A program made the position numbers and the translations under genes. This document shows positions 60,516 to 64,000 of a DNA stretch of 64,000 bases, one piece after another (position 1 is the first letter of the stretch; each line of letters begins with the position of its first letter). The notes below the pieces were generated by a model. That model had not been told where the DNA came from. It did not search any database and worked only from the letters and a program-made list of their open reading frames with translations. The stretch is from Plazaster borealis. Taxonomy: Eukaryota; Echinodermata; Asteroidea; Forcipulatida; Labidiasteridae. Where the stretch lies: NCBI GenBank assembly GCA_021014325.1, contig CM037461.1:13297501-13361500 (forward strand). The letters are read 5' to 3'.

Positions 60516-61232
60516 ACAGTTTGGTCAGTACAATCTTCACTTTCAGTTTTTGTTGACCTTCGTTGACCGGCGTGGACTGCCCGCTCCCTGGTGAGTTTTA
60601 TTTCAGTCTTTGTTCGGTCCATTCTAAGTGCCATTTGCTTAGGTTAAATATCCCGTTTTTGAGCAGACAGGTTCGCAGTTTGACATGTTTTTGTAATTGT
60701 ATTGTATCTTTGCTTTACACATGTTGAAGTCGTTGGTTTACATACATTTTTTACATCGCTGTCCTTGCTCTATTGTCAACACTTTAAATTGATTTTGATG
60801 ATAGATAGTGTTTGTAATTTATTATGGATAGTGTGTAACATCAAATTTATAGCAGCAGTTGGGCGGTGGATACACAATTGTTTGAAACTGATGTTAACGT
60901 GGGCCTGCAACTTTATACTAATAAGTTTGAATTGAGCTATTGCTTGGTGTGTATGTATTGTGCATGCGTCATTTCACAGTCAATATTACATGTGCGTTGG
61001 CTGTGTAGTAGTGGTTTGGGGGATTTTTCCGCGTGTGCGCGCTGCATGCTGCCGATAGTTTGGCAGCTTGCCAGAAGTGTCTTGGGCTGGCCCAGCGTAT
61101 GGTTAAGGATGATATGACGCGCTAGACCAATGAAGATGTGTGGGTGACTCCCGCACAAAATTGCACCGGTAAATTTCAAATAATTTTGTCTTCAAGGCAG
61201 CTTGATCATCCTAAAGCCTTCCAGGTCCTTAC
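60516..61232. other. Spacer before the LTR element, nothing recognised
   Basis: Mixed-composition DNA. Open frames of about 80 residues on each strand around 60866-61179 show no domain. No repeat stands out. Confidence 0.4.
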
Positions 61233-61391
61233 TGTAAGATATGCCTCTAATTATCTTATGCACATTGCCACTTCATTGTATAAATAGCGCCCTCAAGGGT
61301 TGAGACATGTAATCTCTCATCTTTCAATATGGCGAGTTAAACAGGTGAGCCTTTTACATTTGACATCAATAAACCCATGTGATATCCCACA
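61233..61391 (+). repeat. Candidate 5' LTR, about 160 bp
   Basis: It begins TGTAAGATATGCC and ends CCCACA, satisfying TG..CA. It contains TATAAATAG (61279-61287) and AATAAA (61368-61373) in the order expected of promoter and polyadenylation signals. The start is chosen by motif only, because the matching 3' LTR is beyond the window. Confidence 0.45.
61279..61287 (+). promoter_or_regulatory. TATA box of the LTR
   Basis: TATAAATAG lies within the candidate LTR, about 115 bp before the primer-binding-like site. It is followed by GCGCCCTC. Confidence 0.5.
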
Positions 61392-61394
61392 AAC

Positions 61395-61410
61395 TGGCGA
61401 CGAGGATGAC
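61395..61410 (+). promoter_or_regulatory. Primer-binding-like site
   Basis: TGGCGACGAGGATGAC starts three bases after the LTR candidate. A TGGCGACGAGGAT-type site complements a tRNA 3' end closing in CGTCGCCA and is usual for Mag/SURL-type gypsy elements as I remember them. The tRNA was not determined. Confidence 0.6.
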
Positions 61411-61611
61411 TTAAAAACTTTATCTAACTGATATATATTATATACCTCAACTCTTCAACTAGACATTTGGCATTTTGAAGCAGTATTTATTGCTGAATTA
61501 TAGTGATTTGGGTCCCGTTTTCCCAAATAACTTGAAAACGTGATCTCCGTCATACTACTGTTTTGTGCATGCTATACACATAGTCAACGTGAATAGTCGG
61601 TGTGCATTACA

Positions 61612-64000
61612 ATGGCGTCTATGATGATCGGTCGTATCGATCCCTTCAACAACGCAGAAGAGGATTGGCCAACATATGTTGAACGTTTAGAGCAATATTT
61701 TGAGGTGAACAGTTTAGATGATAGCAAGAAAGTTCCGGCCCTGATTAGTCTTATTGGAAGTAAAACATATGGGCTGTTGAAGAATTTGACAACACCCGCC
61801 AAACCCTCCTCCAAAACTTATGATAAACTTGTGAACATTTTAACTTCACATCTGTCTCCCAAACCCCTGGTAATTGCGGAGCGATTTCGATTTCATAAAA
61901 GAGATTAGAGAGAGGGGGAACGTGTCAGCGTCTATCAAGCTGAGTTACGCAGGTTAGCTGAGCACTGTAACTTCGGGGAGTATCTCAATGAAGCTCTACG
62001 TGATAGATTTGTCTGTGGATTGCGAGCCGGTAACATCCAAAAACGGTTATTGGCTGAAGATAAGCTCACATTGAAAAAAGCTACAGAATTAGCAATCGCA
62101 ATGGAAACCGCAGCCAAAGATGCAGTTGAACTACAACAACAACTGAAGCCAAACAATGCAGTACATGCCATAACTACAAAGAAGTCTTCTTACTCTTCTT
62201 CATCTTCATCTTGCTACCGATGTGGAAAAAAAGGACACACTCCTGACAACTGCCGTTTTAAAGATGCAACATGTCACTCCTGTGGAAAACATGGTCACAT
62301 AGCACCAGTCTGCCGATCCAAACCACCTCGCACTCCATCCAACAAACCCCAACCCTATCAGAAGCGTGAGGGGAATGTTAAGGTCATGGAGGAAATCTCA
62401 AATATGGATGATGATGATGATGATGTATTGATAGCCAGAGTAAGCATCCACACTGTTGGCCGCACTGCTTGTGACACAAGTACTGCTGTATTTGTGACTC
62501 TACATCTCAATAACACTCCAGTCAAAATGGAAGTGGACACTGGTTCTGCAATCACAATACTTTCCATGGCAGACTACAAGAAATACTTACCTCATGAGAA
62601 GCTGCTAAAGACAAAGGTGAAATTACAAACCTACACTGGAGAGAAAGTCACTCCTGTAGGAATCGTTGAAGTCAATGTCTCGTACAACATGCAGCACTAT
62701 TTTGGTAAACTGTACGTCGTTGCAGGTGGTGGACCTCCATTACTAGGCCGTGATTGGCTAGTGCACATAAAGCTGGATTGGCCCAACTTGCTAGCAATTT
62801 CGACGGTACAACCTACAACGACCACTGAAGAAAAACTAAAATCACTCCTGAATGAATATCCTGAGCTCTTCAGTGAAGGAATTGGGGAGATGAAAGAGAT
62901 AAGAGGAAAACTCAAACTAAAGGAAAATGCGCAACCTGTCTTCATGAAAGCGAGACAGGTGCCATACGCCCTTCGACCGAAAGTTGAAGCTGAACTAGAG
63001 AAACTTCAGCGGCAGAACATAATAGAACCTATAGAGAATAGTGAGTGGGCAACCCCCGATAGTCCCTGTACCAAAACCAAATGGTGGTGTCCGCATTTGT
63101 GGTGACTTCAAAGTGACAGTCAATCCAAATATAATCGTTGATCACTACCCAATGCCGAGAGTAGAAGATGTCTTTGCCACACTTTCGGGAGGACAGAGGT
63201 ACAGCAAACTTGATTTACGTCAAGCTTACCTACATATGGTGATGGACTCCGAGTCAAAACAGTTTCTCACGATCAACACCCACAAGGGACTCTTTGCCTT
63301 CAACCGCCTAGCTTTTGGTGTAGCATCTGCACCTGCCATGTGGCAAAGGACCATGGAACAAGTGCTCCAAGGCATACCTGGCGTCCAATGTATCCTTGAT
63401 GACATGATTATCACAGGCCGCACTGGTGAAGAGCATCTTGACAACTTAAGGATGGTCCTCCAAAGACTTCAAAAAAGTGGACTACGCTTGAATCAAGCAA
63501 AGTGTGAATTTCTCAAGAAGAAAGTAATCTTCTGCGGTCATGAGATAACGGAAGATGGTCTCAAGAAAACTGAGGACAAAATCAATGCTGTGATGAATGC
63601 ACCATGCCCCACCGATGTCAGCCAATTGCGATCCTTTCTGGGCTTGGTAAATTACTACCACCGGTTCTTACCCAACTTAGCAACTGAGCTACACCCGTTA
63701 CATCAGCTGCTCGAGAAGAATCACAAGTGGGAATGGAATGCAAACTTCAAAAAGCAAAATCACTCATCACTACAGATGAAGTCCTAACCCATTATGACCC
63801 AAGTCTTCAAGTAAAACTTGCATGTGATGCTTCACCATATGGCCTGGGTGCAGTTATGTCACATGTCATGCCCGATGGATCAGAGCGTCCCATATCGTAC
63901 GCATCTCGCACACTAACGACTGCCGAACGCAACTACTCTCAGATAGACAAAGAGGCACTTGCTTTGGTGTGGGGTGTGAAGAAATTTAATCTCTACTTAT
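61612..64000 (+). pseudogene. Gag-pol frame of the Ty3/gypsy element, broken
   Basis: ATG at 61612 opens gag (MASMMIGRIDPFN, a capsid-like helical region). A TAG at 61906-61908 interrupts it, and the same frame then continues to 63105. Two CCHC knuckles (CYRCGKKGHTPDNC and CHSCGKHGHIAPVC) lie at about 62212-62313. The protease DTGSA motif is at about 62538-62552, followed later by LLGRDWL. A frameshift near 63055 moves reverse transcriptase into another frame, with YSKLDLRQAY, FNRLAFGVASAP, the CILDDMI catalytic block and FLGLVNYYHRF. A second frameshift near 63750 returns to the first frame for the RNase H start ([11 protein letters not shown]), running to the window end. The proteins would package and reverse-transcribe the element RNA in the cell. 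Confidence 0.85.

Larger units (their letters stand above)
61233..64000 (+). mobile_element. Ty3/gypsy-type LTR retrotransposon, 5' part, mutated
   Basis: In order the element shows a candidate 5' LTR, a primer-binding-like site, gag with two zinc knuckles, an aspartic protease, reverse transcriptase and the start of RNase H, where the window ends. Gag and pol share one reading frame. It carries one in-frame stop and two frameshifts, so this copy is not functional. Integrase and the 3' LTR lie outside the window. Confidence 0.85.

Overview
The window is animal (eukaryotic) genomic DNA. It has spliced genes with GT-AG introns, a long satellite, LINEs, many inverted-repeat transposons (MITEs) and a Ty3/gypsy-type LTR element, and no operons. 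An echinoderm, perhaps a sea star, is my best guess. The guess rests on remembered resemblance of several MITEs (ends TTTAAAGG..GGTAATT, and ACGGAGCTCT..AGAGCTCCGT) and of SWIM, THAP-transposase and GGGTR-domain genes to those genomes. No search was run.

Layout. 1-22457 is a tandem array of about 374 copies of a 60-bp monomer. It is nearly uniform on the left and shows 8-monomer (480-bp) higher-order units near its right edge. 22545-27859 (minus) is a four-exon reconstruction of a SET-domain methyltransferase gene whose 3' end runs into the satellite. 28.5-33.2 kb is intergenic with MITEs and one copy of a dispersed repeat. 33601-36960 (plus) is a SWIM plus PHD zinc-finger gene, invaded by a LINE tail. 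37900-40392 (minus) is a convergent, intact three-exon THAP plus DDE transposase gene of 494 codons. About 41.4-44.8 kb is a dead LINE. 46.9-48 kb holds a short inverted-repeat element and the second copy of the dispersed repeat. 48.1-51.2 kb is a second, unrelated 60-bp array that again has a 480-bp higher-order period and ends in a transposon-like terminus. 51740-57282 (minus) holds exons of a GGGTR-domain gene that looks degenerate and contains another LINE tail. 57.4-57.7 kb is a 52-bp minisatellite. 58.4-59.0 kb is a relic of an integrase-core transposon. 59.0-60.5 kb alternates two minisatellites. 61233-64000 is the 5' part of a mutated Ty3/gypsy-type element that runs off the window.

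How the parts relate. The most interesting unit is the tail-to-tail pair at 33.6-40.4 kb. From memory, ISL2EU-type DNA transposons pair a THAP-DDE transposase with a YqaJ nuclease protein. Here the partner position holds a SWIM protein ending in a PHD finger, and no YqaJ-like reading frame is visible between the two domains, where repeats and a LINE tail now sit. The second theme is tandem-repeat growth. Two unrelated arrays both use 60-bp monomers and 480-bp higher-order units, and each lies inside or beside a gene it may have cut off.
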